Part shown: positions 8,001-14,865 of the stretch, piece after piece
Layout: every line of letters begins with the position of its first letter
Position numbering within the stretch: position 1 is the stretch's first letter
NCBI GenBank assembly: GCA_910577115.1
Contig: CAJTMC010000057.1
Span: 1 to 20,339, forward strand
DNA from: an uncultured Lachnospiraceae bacterium
Lineage (GTDB): Bacteria > Bacillota > Clostridia > Lachnospirales > Lachnospiraceae
DNA: 20,339 nucleotides
Reading direction: 5' to 3'
Notes under the pieces: generated by a model
Databases searched by the model: none
What the model was told of the DNA's origin: nothing
The model's input: the letters and a program-made list of their open reading frames with translations, nothing else
Made by a program: the position numbers and the translations under genes

Positions 8001-8932
8001 GTTTCTGCGGCTTTTTTTGCGTCATATCCTGCCAATGCAAGATAATTCAGCGCCTCTGCAGACTGTGATGCGGAAAACATTGTTGCTTTTCCGCAATCCT
8101 GCGCAGCTTTGTTCAGTATCTCATACTCCGCGCTTCCGTTTGCAATCTCATCCGTTGTCATCCCCATTGTAGCCGCAACCTGTGACATTGATGCCTCGAA
8201 GCTGCTGCCTGTTTCCAATGCTGCCGTGGCTATTGTTTTAATGCCGCTTGCAATCGCTTTTATGCCTTCTTTTATTGCGCTTGCCAAAAGTTCTGCCTTT
8301 AGCACATCAGCGAATACAGATGTTTTGTCAGATGCCTCCTGCACTTCATTCCCATACTCTTCCACCGAATCGGCACATTCATCTGCAGACTTTTCTGCCT
8401 CCTCAAGCTGCTTTTCATTCCGCACGACTTCACTGTTAAGCTGTTCAAGCTCCATTTGCGCACTGTTAAGGCTTGTTTGGTAAGAATTTACTTTGTCGCC
8501 CGTCTTCTGTACAACTCTTTCCTGTGTTTCATACTGCTTGTTGACGTCGTTCAATTCGTTTGTCAGCTTCTTAACTTCTTCGCTATTCTCACCGTATGTT
8601 TCCTTTGCTGCTTCCAGTGCGCTGTTAAGTTTTTCTCTCTTTTCCTCAAGCCCCGCAAGGGTATTTTGTTCCTCCTGATACTTTTTAACAGCCCTGTCCT
8701 GTATTTCCGCAAGGAGCTGCACCTTTTTGCGCTGCTCCTGCTGGAGATTGATATACACCTGCTGTTTTTCACGTAGCGCTTCAAGTGAATCGGCATTGTT
8801 CTTATATACTGTATTGACAAGCTTTAATTCACTCTGAAATTTACTCAGAGCTGTTTTTGCGCTTGTCAGGTTTGCCCGGAACTCTGATTCACCGTCTATG
8901 ACAATCCGCGCGCCGATTTTCTTTTCTGCCAT
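5081..8932 (-). CDS. tape measure protein, 1283 aa
   Basis: The longest gene in the window; it sets tail length and is ejected at infection. Residues 1-205 are coiled coil rich in K, E and Q. Residues about 240-500 contain the TP901-type tape-measure core (SMSQVAATMGMT, LNYLALAGYDAKKAAETLPKV, GGTHLRNVLLSL). Residues 590-663 are strongly hydrophobic (LINGLTWLL; FLATAIAGVVGAVTLYA), matching the membrane-spanning part of many tape measures. A second coiled coil is at about 770-830. Two HSPS motifs lie at 1071 and 1167, each preceded by an acidic helix, a feature of Firmicute tape measures. The start follows AGGAGG that overlaps the GT stop codon. By the rule of about 0.15 nm per residue the tail would be about 190 nm long. 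Confidence 0.93.
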   Translation of the reverse strand: MAEKKIGARIVIDGESEFRANLTSAKTALSKFQSELKLVNTVYKNNADSLEALREKQQVYINLQQEQRKKVQLLAEIQDRAVKKYQEEQNTLAGLEEKREKLNSALEAAKETYGENSEEVKKLTNELNDVNKQYETQERVVQKTGDKVNSYQTSLNSAQMELEQLNSEVVRNEKQLEEAEKSADECADSVEEYGNEVQEASDKTSVFADVLKAELLASAIKEGIKAIASGIKTIATAALETGSSFEASMSQVAATMGMTTDEIANGSAEYEILNKAAQDCGKATMFSASQSAEALNYLALAGYDAKKAAETLPKVLNLAAAGGLDLAYASDLVTDSMAALGMETSELDNYIDEMAKTSQKSNTSVAQLGEATLVCAGTVSLTGQSLETMNTALGVLANNGLKGAEGGTHLRNVLLSLSAPTDKASDAIDNLGLQVYDSEGKMRDLNDIMIDMNSLMSDMTQEKKTNLIKTIFNKTDVAAVNALLKSTNGEYDTLNAQINDCSGAAQAMADTLNDNLKGKVTILQSALEGLGITAYDLFDDEMKEAVDSATDAIGRLQSEIDDGELGVSLRNMSEALGEFATNTIGTAEKALPMLINGLTWLLENGEIVAGLIGGVTSAKIAYTVATEAATVAQKLFNVTANANPYIFLATAIAGVVGAVTLYAKTADTSVAQLTESTKKLTDASKKMNDDTATAIQNREGIRAGYENEREACVKLANELDELQSKTILTTDEQARQAAIIDELNTAIPNLNLCIDEQTGLTNMSTDALLENINAHMELMKVEAAREDLTEIAKEQYEAEKLLSELMTEQEEAANRLAEAEAKLDEEMATHGRYLDETQEAYARATEDIDALGIQIEETNGTINALGTEYEETMSYIVDNESLSKASNDMEALGDAALNAGADISTMSDETRKAYNDMIDSLSDTITNQMNLFTEFTEKTKISSDEILKNMQSQIDGVSQWAENMDMLADRGINKGLLKYLADMGPEGAGYVAAFVQMTDEELKKANEMFEESSKLSISSAVNITDAYYDAGGNASKGFADGISDAIDIANTAAGLLAEGALNTVQQELDEHSPSKKTEEMGLNFDEGLKKGIDENKESVLNTIINLTTDMLIKTRTGVPTEEYKKIGDQIIEGMRKGIESGRSRVLESIRKLCEEALQEAKDKLDIHSPSRAFAYLGEMSGEGYITGWEDTMKNINNVIADSLPDIPARNPQDNTGAGVSNVTVSSHIYSICEKMYNIMAQYIPGMSNMQMVTDTGALIGAITSRMDREFGEMEYDKSRGIYE

Positions 8933-8943
8933 GTCCTGTCCTC

Positions 8944-9557
8944 CTACATATCAATCATGCTTACGGGTTCATCCAGCCTGTCAGGGAGTATGTATAGCAT
9001 TTTCTTTGCTTCCATGTTGTAAATTTCCTTGTATGCATCAAATAAATCCATATACTCACCTATGTACAGATGTTCTGTTTCGTATTTTGTAAGTCCCATA
9101 TGCAGTCCTTGTGCCATTATCCGCCAAAAGTCTATTTTTCCGTTACCGTTTCCTTCGTCCCTTTGGCGGACGACACGTTTTTTCTTTCAAAGCATTTTGT
9201 TAATTCCTTACTCATCTGCAGTGCTGTGTCGTACAGGTCAAATTTTGCATTTTGGATTGCGTCAAGTGCCTCGTCCAGTTCCTTTCTCCGGCTGTTTCCG
9301 CCTGCTTCCGCAATCATGCAGGGAAGAATGGCGGCAATTGCCCTCAGTGATGGATCGCACCGCTCAAACATTATTTTCCCGTCCGGATCCGACATAACGT
9401 CCCCGTTTTCATCCTTTGCAATTTTCACTCCGGTTATCAGCATTTCGAAATTCGATACCGTATTAAACTGTTCCTGAATTTCTATCAATACATTAATATT
9501 GCACCGGATAGGATACTTCTTTCCTGCCAGTATTACTGTTTCCGTATGCTCAAACAT
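8944..9557 (-). CDS. tail assembly chaperone GT, made by -1 frameshift, 204 aa
   Basis: This is the long form of the tail chaperone, read as 9557 to 9177 in the first frame, then from 9177 to 8944 after a slip of one base back. The switch is at the heptamer A AAA AAC. The extension is 77 residues: RVVRQRDEGNGNGKIDFWRI, then MAQGLHMGLTKYETEHLYIG, then a helical tail ending in DEPVSMIDM. The DFWRIMAQGLHMGL stretch fits the T part of lambda-like GT proteins (aromatic plus hydrophobic helix, then acidic helices). No gene of normal size fills 8944-9131 otherwise, and the extension stops inside the ribosome binding site of the tape measure, as expected. G and GT coat the tape measure during tail tube assembly. 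Independent initiation at ATG 9117 (57 aa) is possible, but its binding site is weak. Confidence 0.8.
9132..9557 (-). CDS. tail assembly chaperone G, 141 aa
   Basis: The short product of the chaperone gene, located between the tail tube and tape-measure genes as in lambda-like and TP901-like phages. It starts MFEHTETVILAGKKYPIRC; the ILAGKKYPIR strand followed by NINVLIEIQEQF is typical of Firmicute TAC proteins (a small beta part, then helices). The body is acidic and helical (RKELDEALDAIQNAKFDLYD). It has a strong AGAGG binding site 11 bases before ATG. The last 14 residues (VSSAKGTKETVTEK) lie after the slippery site, so they are present only in the unshifted form. Most ribosomes should end here. 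Confidence 0.88.
   Translation of the reverse strand: MFEHTETVILAGKKYPIRCNINVLIEIQEQFNTVSNFEMLITGVKIAKDENGDVMSDPDGKIMFERCDPSLRAIAAILPCMIAEAGGNSRRKELDEALDAIQNAKFDLYDTALQMSKELTKCFERKNVSSAKGTKETVTEK
9155..9183 (-). promoter_or_regulatory. programmed -1 ribosomal frameshift site with stem-loop
   Basis: On the minus strand the codons AGA AAA AAC contain A AAA AAC (9183-9177), a canonical X XXY YYZ slippery heptamer known from MMTV gag-pro and from bacterial elements. Three bases later TCGTCC (9173-9168) pairs perfectly with GGACGA (9160-9155), loop GCCAAAG: a six-base-pair, GC-rich stem. The shift of -1 opens exactly the frame that continues for 77 codons into the expected T domain. The spacer of 3 bases is shorter than the usual 5-9, so the real stimulator may be a partly melted stem, a pseudoknot or an upstream Shine-Dalgarno-like site. 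Confidence 0.8.
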
Positions 9558-9578
9558 TCAATCAACCTCTTTCTGATC

Positions 9579-9606
9579 AGGCAGGACGCCTGCGAATATC
9601 CTGCCT
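9579..9606 (-). other. stem-loop between tail tube and tail chaperone genes
   Basis: AGGCAGGA (minus-strand 9606-9599) pairs perfectly with TCCTGCCT (9586-9579) around a 12-base loop, beginning 8 bases after the tail tube stop codon. No T-run follows on the minus strand, so it is not a classical terminator. It most likely protects the 3' end of tail tube mRNA or partly attenuates downstream transcription, which would fit the much greater need for tube subunits than for chaperone. Confidence 0.7.
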
Positions 9607-9613
9607 CGTGTGA

Positions 9614-10198
9614 TTATTCCGATTCTTCCGGCGCCTGTACTGTCGGTTCCTTATAGCCTAATGTTTCTCTCAGCCATGCATCCGCCAAAGCAGCCGTACC
9701 AAACGTCTTTGTCGTTTTCCATTCGCCTGTTTCGAGTCCCGCGATAGTGCCTTCAATGCTTGGTGTCTTAAATTCAATCGTTTCGCCCTTTGTCGTGTAG
9801 TCATCAGCAGATTCACTGAATGTCGCTTTGTACACAATAGTCGCAACGTACTGCCGTTTTCCGGAAATCATTTCATCCACATAAAATCCAACACCGACAG
9901 CATTCGCATTGTCATTCGTCTTGTATGTAACCTCATTTTTTTCATTGTTTACATTGTGCCCAAAGCAAACTTCAAGTGCCTTCATCGGAAGTCTGTCTGT
10001 TCCAAGCGTGATATTTCCATCCTTAAACTCTTTGGCTACCTCTGCAAGCTGGTTGTCTGCATAAAGCTTCGCTTCATTATAATTTGGCGTAATATTGATA
10101 TTGATTGCCTTTCCGCATTTAAAACAGTCTGTGTACTTTTTCTGCGCCTCATCAATTAATTTTGCGATGTACGGGTTTGCTAATCCTACATATGCCAT
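9614..10198 (-). CDS. major tail (tube) protein, phi13-like, 194 aa
   Basis: It starts MAYVGLANPYIAKLID, which closely resembles the opening of phi13-family major tail proteins (short N-arm with GL and AK, then ITPNYNEAKLYADNQLAE). KEFKDGNITLGTDRLPMKAL is the next conserved block: strands and the beta-barrel of the tube fold. VGVGFYVDEMISGKRQYVATIVYKATF is the central sheet, and the C-terminal part (EGTIAGLETGEWKTTKTFGT) ends the tube domain. No extra Ig-like domain is present; the final 15 residues are acidic and Pro-rich. A perfect AGGAGG precedes the start, consistent with high expression. It polymerises as stacked hexamers around the tape measure. Confidence 0.9.
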   Translation of the reverse strand: MAYVGLANPYIAKLIDEAQKKYTDCFKCGKAININITPNYNEAKLYADNQLAEVAKEFKDGNITLGTDRLPMKALEVCFGHNVNNEKNEVTYKTNDNANAVGVGFYVDEMISGKRQYVATIVYKATFSESADDYTTKGETIEFKTPSIEGTIAGLETGEWKTTKTFGTAALADAWLRETLGYKEPTVQAPEESE

Positions 10199-10200
10199 GA

Positions 10201-10563
10201 TTATATTTCCTCCTGTTCCCTGAATCCTGCATACCTGCAGTCGAATGTCGTTTTCCGTATTTTCCCACCAGACGGATCATCCTCAATTCTCGTCCCGATG
10301 GAAATTACCGAAAACTCGTTTGTCTCTAAATAGTTCCTTATCGTTTTCTTTGCCCCGAAATAGTCAAAATTCATCGGGGTATACAGACTGACGTAGATGT
10401 CGCACTGGTCGGCAAGCACCTCGTTGTTTCCGCAGAGGGCAGGCCTCTCATCTTGATAGATGTATGTGATATACCTGTCTGCATCCTCGTCAGTACATAT
10501 GTCCTGATATGCCTCAATGCCTGTTACTCCTGCCAGTTCCATGAGTATTTGCGTTAAATCCAT
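10201..10563 (-). CDS. tail completion / minor tail protein, 120 aa
   Basis: A small protein between the gp10-like gene and the tail tube gene, the usual place of the tail terminator (lambda gpU-like / DUF3168-like) that caps the tube. Features: N-terminal helix (LTQILMELAG), PALCGNNEVLADQCDIYVSL strand with long middle loop, helix FGAKKTIRNYLETNEFSV, then two antiparallel strands. This alpha/beta order is like gpU/gp17-type terminators. The start codon immediately follows the stop of the gp10-like gene, so it is translated by coupling. The function is assigned by position and secondary structure more than by clear motif. Confidence 0.7.
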   Translation of the reverse strand: MDLTQILMELAGVTGIEAYQDICTDEDADRYITYIYQDERPALCGNNEVLADQCDIYVSLYTPMNFDYFGAKKTIRNYLETNEFSVISIGTRIEDDPSGGKIRKTTFDCRYAGFREQEEI

Positions 10564-11010
10564 TTATCCGCCACCTGCCTTTTCGTCAAATTTTCTCTGT
10601 ATGGTGTTCAGTACGTCGTTTTTCGCATCATTCGTTGCTTTTGCAAGGAACGGGCTTGGCGGCTGTCTTCCTGCTATCCCGTACTCCTTCCATATTGCTT
10701 TAAGCGCATTGCTTACAGGATACTTCCTGTTTCCCTTTTTGGCATGGTATGTCTTTATTTTGGAGTACCCTTTTGGTGTCACGTTTACTATGTATGCACC
10801 GTTTTTTGCCCTTTTCGGCTTATTTGCCTTCATGGATTTTACCAGTTCGGAATCGCCTTCATGTTGTATGGACGCCCTGACCGCACTTTTTACTGATTCT
10901 TCCAATATTGGTGCAGCTTCCTGCAGCGCCTCCATTGCCATTTCCTCAAAATCCATGTCAAACAGCTCGTCTAAATCCGTTTTTTCGCTATATATTTCAA
11001 ATCCTGCCAT
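10564..11010 (-). CDS. HK97 gp10-like putative head-tail/tail component, 148 aa
   Basis: It matches the HK97 gp10 family pattern: acidic helical N-terminus (DELFDMDFEEMAMEALQEAA), a long helix with EESVKSAVRASI, then basic loop-strand GDSELVKSMKANKPKRAKNG, and a C-terminal IWKEYGIAGRQPPSPFLAKA helix turn. The 'GxxxxxPxPFLxxA' ending is the family signature (the mature proteins often end in PFLRPA). Its role is head-tail joining or tail completion. A strong AGAGG site lies in front and overlaps the previous stop. Confidence 0.85.
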   Translation of the reverse strand: MAGFEIYSEKTDLDELFDMDFEEMAMEALQEAAPILEESVKSAVRASIQHEGDSELVKSMKANKPKRAKNGAYIVNVTPKGYSKIKTYHAKKGNRKYPVSNALKAIWKEYGIAGRQPPSPFLAKATNDAKNDVLNTIQRKFDEKAGGG

Positions 11011-11013
11011 AAG

Positions 11014-11337
11014 CTACCTCTTACATACGATTTCCGTTTTTTTATAAGAACCTTTTCTGCGCACATCATGAATTTTGTATTCTTCACCATCATACTCCAC
11101 CGTGTCAGGGCGTTTTCCGTCAGACAGCGCGGCTTTGTATGAATCCGTATCGACCTTGAAAATCATTGATATATCAATCCCCGTCCTTTGTGCCCCATAC
11201 TTTTCAATAACACCTGCGGAACGTACCTCGGCAAAAATCTCTTTTCTGACCGTTTCTTTGCTTTCTTCAAATCCCCGGCTGTTTCGTGTCTTTTTCGTCG
11301 TTACCAGTGTAATCAGTTCGTTGCACACCATACTCAC
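11014..11337 (-). CDS. phage head closure protein, about 105-107 aa
   Basis: Small beta protein in the head closure position (between connector and gp10-like genes), similar to SPP1 gp16/HK97 gp7-like. It has a NELITLVTTKKTRNSRGFEE opening, VRKEIFAEVRSAGV, then DISMIFKVDTDSYK and the closing YDGEEYKIHDVRRKGSYKKT strand, a pattern common to head-tail adaptor proteins (Phage_H_T_join-like). The start is either GTG at 11337 or ATG at 11331; neither has a strong ribosome binding site, and both lie within the connector gene, so coupling is likely. It overlaps the connector by 65-71 bases. Confidence 0.82.
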   Translation of the reverse strand: MSMVCNELITLVTTKKTRNSRGFEESKETVRKEIFAEVRSAGVIEKYGAQRTGIDISMIFKVDTDSYKAALSDGKRPDTVEYDGEEYKIHDVRRKGSYKKTEIVCKR

Positions 11338-11602
11338 CGCTCAACGCCATTGCATCCCTTAATTTTTCAAAAGACGCAATATATACGCTGCCTTTCTCTT
11401 CAAAATCTTCCATGCCTTTCGCATACAGTTCTATTGCTTTCCGCACCAGCGGCTTCTCGCTGATACTCCCGTCCGCAGAGTAAGGATATACACCTGCCCT
11501 TAACAGTTCGTCTGCCCCTGCATCAATATCCGACTGGAGGACATCGTCAAGCGCATCATGTGAAATTCTCTGTGACTTTTTAATCTGTTCAAGCAGTTCC
11601 AT
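11267..11602 (-). CDS. head-tail connector protein, 111 aa
   Basis: First gene after the capsid protein and in the place of the gp6-like connector (DNA packaging connector). It is mostly helical: MELLEQIKKSQRISHDALDD, then DIDAGADELLRAGVYPYS, PLVRKAIELYAKGMEDFEEK and SFEKLRDAMALSGEYG. Many connectors of this family show the same sequence of four helices with a 'LVRKAI.LYAK..F' helix and a terminal 'F..L...L...G.Y' one. It forms the ring below the portal. A strong AGGAGG precedes ATG. Confidence 0.85.
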   Translation of the reverse strand: MELLEQIKKSQRISHDALDDVLQSDIDAGADELLRAGVYPYSADGSISEKPLVRKAIELYAKGMEDFEEKGSVYIASFEKLRDAMALSGEYGVQRTDYTGNDEKDTKQPGI

Positions 11603-11624
11603 GATGACATCCTCCTGTTACTTA

Positions 11625-12887
11625 TTATTTTTCAGCATCAGCCTGTGTTTTCTGCGCGCTTTCTGTACTGGCGCCTGTCTGACTTTTCGGTATCAGCAGG
11701 GCATGCGCCTTGTTTGTAATGGCATTTCCATCCATGATCGCGTATCCGCAGTAATCCGTCTTACGTTCCTTGACATGATCCTCCGTCAACATTGTTATTT
11801 CCTTGTTGATGTTTGCATGGTATCCGGCAAAAGCATTTGAAAGGAGTATTTCGCCGTCGTTCATGGAATCGTCTTCTTTTACTTCCATTCCAAGAACCCT
11901 GTATCCGCCGCTCGTGGGGTCCTGCATAAAAATCGGGCGTTTGTTTGCATCTACGATGTTTGCTATTTTATTCCATATTGTGGAGGAATTTGCGTAAATC
12001 TTTAATCCTGCACTGTACCCGCTTTTGACCAGCGCCCTTGCGGATGTGATATTTTTAAATGTGGGAGTGGTGTCATATTCGATTACCTGCGGTGTGCCTT
12101 CCTCTTTTGTCAGTGCCGTCACAACGCCAGTCGGTTCCGGCTTTTCCTTGTTCTCCTCTGTCTTTCCCTTTCCGTGTGTCGCCCCGTATCCTGCTGCCGC
12201 TCCCATTTTCTTCGCCATCTTCCGCTGGATATAAGGAATAAAATCATCCATCGCCATTTCCTTGAGTTTCCAGCTTACCGTGATTGCCCTTGACAGTTCA
12301 CATCCGGACAATACAAATTCCTTGAATGTCTCCTTTCCATCCTCCGTCTTTATTTCCTCCTCGTACCATGTGGCATCCGAACTTGTATCCTCCTGTATGA
12401 TGGATAAAATGCCATTTACATATGTTTTCTGCACATCCTGAAAATAAGGGTACATTTCTCCCGCAAGCTCCCATATTTTTGTGGCAACCGACTTCGGAAT
12501 TACCATTCCTGTGTTTTTGGTTGTATGCGTGTATGCCTCATTAACAAGCTGGTACGCATTTGTCTCCTTGTCACTGAGCGGTCTGCCCTGTAAGGTATTC
12601 GCCCATGCTTTCAGATAGTTTTCAGATGCCCATACGTCAAGCACGTTTTCCTTTTCAGGCTCACCGCCTGTTTTATCGTTTACGGGAATTACTGACGCCT
12701 CAAGCTCCGGCTCTTTGTTCAGGGCGTTAAAATTTGCCGCAGCCTGCGCAATTGCGTCCCACTTTGTGTCAAGCGCCATGACCTCGTCCATTTTAGCCTG
12801 TGCTTCGTCCGCCTTTCCCTCATTTATAAGCGCCTGCGCCTCATCCATGAGCTTTCTTCTCATTGCCTCGTATTGTTTTTTGTTCAT
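11625..12887 (-). CDS. major capsid protein, HK97 fold, 420 aa
   Basis: Found directly after the protease gene (ATGA overlap 12884-12887). Residues 1-60 are a charged helical segment (EAMRRKLMDEAQALINEGKA) that looks like the delta scaffold domain removed during maturation; no other scaffold gene is present. The body carries HK97-family features: VIPKSVATKIWELAGEMYPY (N-arm/E-loop start), KEFVLSGCELSRAITVSWKL, the long spine helix around YIQRKMAKKMGAAAGYGATH, and the P-domain strand ALVKSGYSAGLKIYANSSTI. A Lys/Glu/Pro-rich insertion of about 25 residues follows GATHGKGK; it may be a surface loop. The last 20 residues are polar and probably disordered. Ribosome binding site AGAGGAG is strong. 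Confidence 0.92.
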   Translation of the reverse strand: MNKKQYEAMRRKLMDEAQALINEGKADEAQAKMDEVMALDTKWDAIAQAAANFNALNKEPELEASVIPVNDKTGGEPEKENVLDVWASENYLKAWANTLQGRPLSDKETNAYQLVNEAYTHTTKNTGMVIPKSVATKIWELAGEMYPYFQDVQKTYVNGILSIIQEDTSSDATWYEEEIKTEDGKETFKEFVLSGCELSRAITVSWKLKEMAMDDFIPYIQRKMAKKMGAAAGYGATHGKGKTEENKEKPEPTGVVTALTKEEGTPQVIEYDTTPTFKNITSARALVKSGYSAGLKIYANSSTIWNKIANIVDANKRPIFMQDPTSGGYRVLGMEVKEDDSMNDGEILLSNAFAGYHANINKEITMLTEDHVKERKTDYCGYAIMDGNAITNKAHALLIPKSQTGASTESAQKTQADAEK

Positions 12888-13591
12888 CGCTGTTCTCCTC
12901 TCATTTTCAAATAGTTGAACTTTGTCTGCATTAAAAGCATTTTCTTACCGCTGCTGCTTTCGGAAGTATTGTTGTTCATCAGGTTTTTAACCTTTTCCAA
13001 CTGCCCCTTCGTTGGCAGCCTGAAAGAAATACCGTTTACCAGCTGCGCCATATCCTCCTCCTGCTCCTGAAACATAATTTTGTCAATCAGCCCTTTTTCC
13101 TTAGCCTGCTGCGCTGTCAGCCATGTTTCATGTTCCATCATTTCGAGCGCTTCCTCTTCGCTCATTCCTGCCTTGTCCATGTACGCCGTACAGAGTGCCT
13201 TGTCCGCCGTCCTTAAAACCTCGCCCATGTGTTCCATCGCCTTGTGGTTGCCATTAATTCCGCTTGACACGCAGTGCACCATCATAAGCGCGGTCGGTGA
13301 CATTTCACAGTAGCCTGCCATAGCGGCTATGGAAGCGGCGCTGCATGCCTCGCCCGTTATGTAGATTTTGATATTTTCCTTCTGTGTTTTCAATAGCGTA
13401 TAAATTTCGGAACCTACATCAATCACGCCGCCCGGCGAATTAATGTATACTTCCACCTCATCCCCCTGCTGAACCGCGTCAAGGATGCTCTGCACATCCC
13501 TGGGGCATGTACTGTCTTCTCCGAAAAAATCATAATACCATTTGTAACTGTTAGGAATCATTACGCCCCTGATATTGATTCTGTGTTTCAT
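12884..13591 (-). CDS. ClpP-like head maturation protease, 235 aa
   Basis: Serine protease of the ClpP/SppA-like prohead type. In the 235-residue form, key residues are S84 (in GEACSAAS), H106 (in LMMVHCVS) and D170 (in KGLIDKI), giving a complete Ser-His-Asp triad; VEVYINSPGGVI is the substrate-binding loop with GG. I chose ATG 13591 (MKHRINIRG) because GAAAGGAAAC lies in front; the longer frame from 13630 has no such site. The gene overlaps the portal by 41 bases. The C-terminal 40 residues look like a linker and helix with an LPTKGQLEKVKNL motif. Its job is to cut the delta domain from capsid subunits and itself. Confidence 0.92.
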   Translation of the reverse strand: MKHRINIRGVMIPNSYKWYYDFFGEDSTCPRDVQSILDAVQQGDEVEVYINSPGGVIDVGSEIYTLLKTQKENIKIYITGEACSAASIAAMAGYCEMSPTALMMVHCVSSGINGNHKAMEHMGEVLRTADKALCTAYMDKAGMSEEEALEMMEHETWLTAQQAKEKGLIDKIMFQEQEEDMAQLVNGISFRLPTKGQLEKVKNLMNNNTSESSSGKKMLLMQTKFNYLKMRGEQR

Positions 13592-14855
13592 CCGTTTCCT
13601 TTCCCGCGGTATCCAGTATTTTTGCTGCAAGTGCTGCCATTACCGCGCAATTTTCTGCATTCATCTTGTTTAATATCTCCCTTACCATGTCCACCACCTG
13701 CGTATCAAGACGGCGTATCGGCTTATCCCCTCCCTCAATCGGCGCCATGTTCATTGTTTGGCGCCATTCATTCGGGAGCATCGCACCGCGGTCAACCATC
13801 TGTACAAAAGCCAGCTTTGTGGATAAACTCGCGCAGTGAAGATTGCTTGCCTCGAAGATTATCCTGTTGTTGCATCCGCGTTCACGCCTGCTGAACAGTT
13901 TTACGGTGTAGGTCTCTCCGAACTGGATTGCCAACGGCTCAATTTCCGACTCATAATATGCATTCCACTCGTCTTCTGTCCATTTTGACTGAACAATGCT
14001 CTCATTCGTGCCGAAAAACGAATAAATCCTGTTGATAGTTTCCTTAGTCTGCATGGCATTCGGTACATAGTCCTTCGGTTCAATCCGTATTGCATCCGCT
14101 TTTGCATCCACTCCGGCCGCGCCCCATGTGTCGCTTTCGACACTCAGGTAATTATCAACAAATTGCTTTACGTTCTCTTTTACGTCCTCCGGGCGCAGCG
14201 ACGACGTAAATTTCAGCAGCCACCGTACCAAACCGCTGTTTTTTATCGCCTTGATGATTCCCTGATCAATCGTCCCGATGACTTCCATCATCTGAAACAG
14301 CGCTTTTGCGGGGCTTTCCCCGAATACGTCGTTTTCGTTGAAGTCCTGCCGCAGATGGATGATTTCTCGGTACGGGAATTTTTGGCTCTTTCCGTTCCTG
14401 TACGTGAATTTCAGGTATAATTCATCATTCACGTACTCCGTTTCACACAGCACGCAGGGTACCGGATAGAGCTGCATGGGTTTCCCGTTCTCGTCACGTA
14501 CAATCAGTATGAACGCGTTGTTGTTCAGGCAGAGCTGCGTCACAACTTTTTCCTGAAACTGCTGCCCCGTCATGAGCGGGTTCGGCTCCGAAAGCAAGAA
14601 CCTTATGTTTGCATCGGGATTGACCGTCAGTCCCGATGCGTCCTGCCGCACGTGCTTGCCGACAAGCTTCCCTGCTGCCTTAACCTTCGGTCTTAAGCAG
14701 GATCTTACAATGTCGTTTTCGTATAACTTTCCATTCCATGAATAGAAGCTTTCCCCGTATGTTGTCACCATCTGCATGATGTTCTTGTCCATCCGGTCAT
14801 CGTCTCCCGTAGGTTCACGTTTTCTGAACAGCTTCATTTTTCCTAAAAATCCCAT
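13551..14855 (-). CDS. portal protein, HK97 family, 434 aa
   Basis: It follows the large terminase and precedes the protease. Family blocks: ENDIVRSCLRPKVKAAGKLV near the N-terminus, PNPLMTGQQFQEKVVTQLCL, NNAFILIVRDENGKPMQLYP, LYLKFTYRNGKSQKFPYREI IHLR, GESPAKALFQMM, and the TKETINRIYSFFGTNESIV segment containing the crown/stem helix (the usual 'I.R.F.VP' site has FFGTNE here). WTEDEWNAYYESEIEPLAIQ is the C-terminal clip helix. It should form the dodecameric DNA gate at one capsid vertex. TAGGGGG lies before the start, overlapping the terminase stop. Confidence 0.93.
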   Translation of the reverse strand: MGFLGKMKLFRKREPTGDDDRMDKNIMQMVTTYGESFYSWNGKLYENDIVRSCLRPKVKAAGKLVGKHVRQDASGLTVNPDANIRFLLSEPNPLMTGQQFQEKVVTQLCLNNNAFILIVRDENGKPMQLYPVPCVLCETEYVNDELYLKFTYRNGKSQKFPYREIIHLRQDFNENDVFGESPAKALFQMMEVIGTIDQGIIKAIKNSGLVRWLLKFTSSLRPEDVKENVKQFVDNYLSVESDTWGAAGVDAKADAIRIEPKDYVPNAMQTKETINRIYSFFGTNESIVQSKWTEDEWNAYYESEIEPLAIQFGETYTVKLFSRRERGCNNRIIFEASNLHCASLSTKLAFVQMVDRGAMLPNEWRQTMNMAPIEGGDKPIRRLDTQVVDMVREILNKMNAENCAVMAALAAKILDTAGKETDETQNQYQGRNDS

Positions 14856-14865
14856 GTTTTACCCC

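Noticed and set aside
9132..9140. GGAAAAA next to the G stop codon as the frameshift site
   Set aside because: In the G frame it does not fit X XXY YYZ; A AAA AAC at 9177-9183 fits exactly and has a stem after it.
13592..13630. Longer start for the protease (13630)
   Set aside because: No ribosome binding site; the protein from 13591 begins directly with the conserved MKHRINIRG strand.
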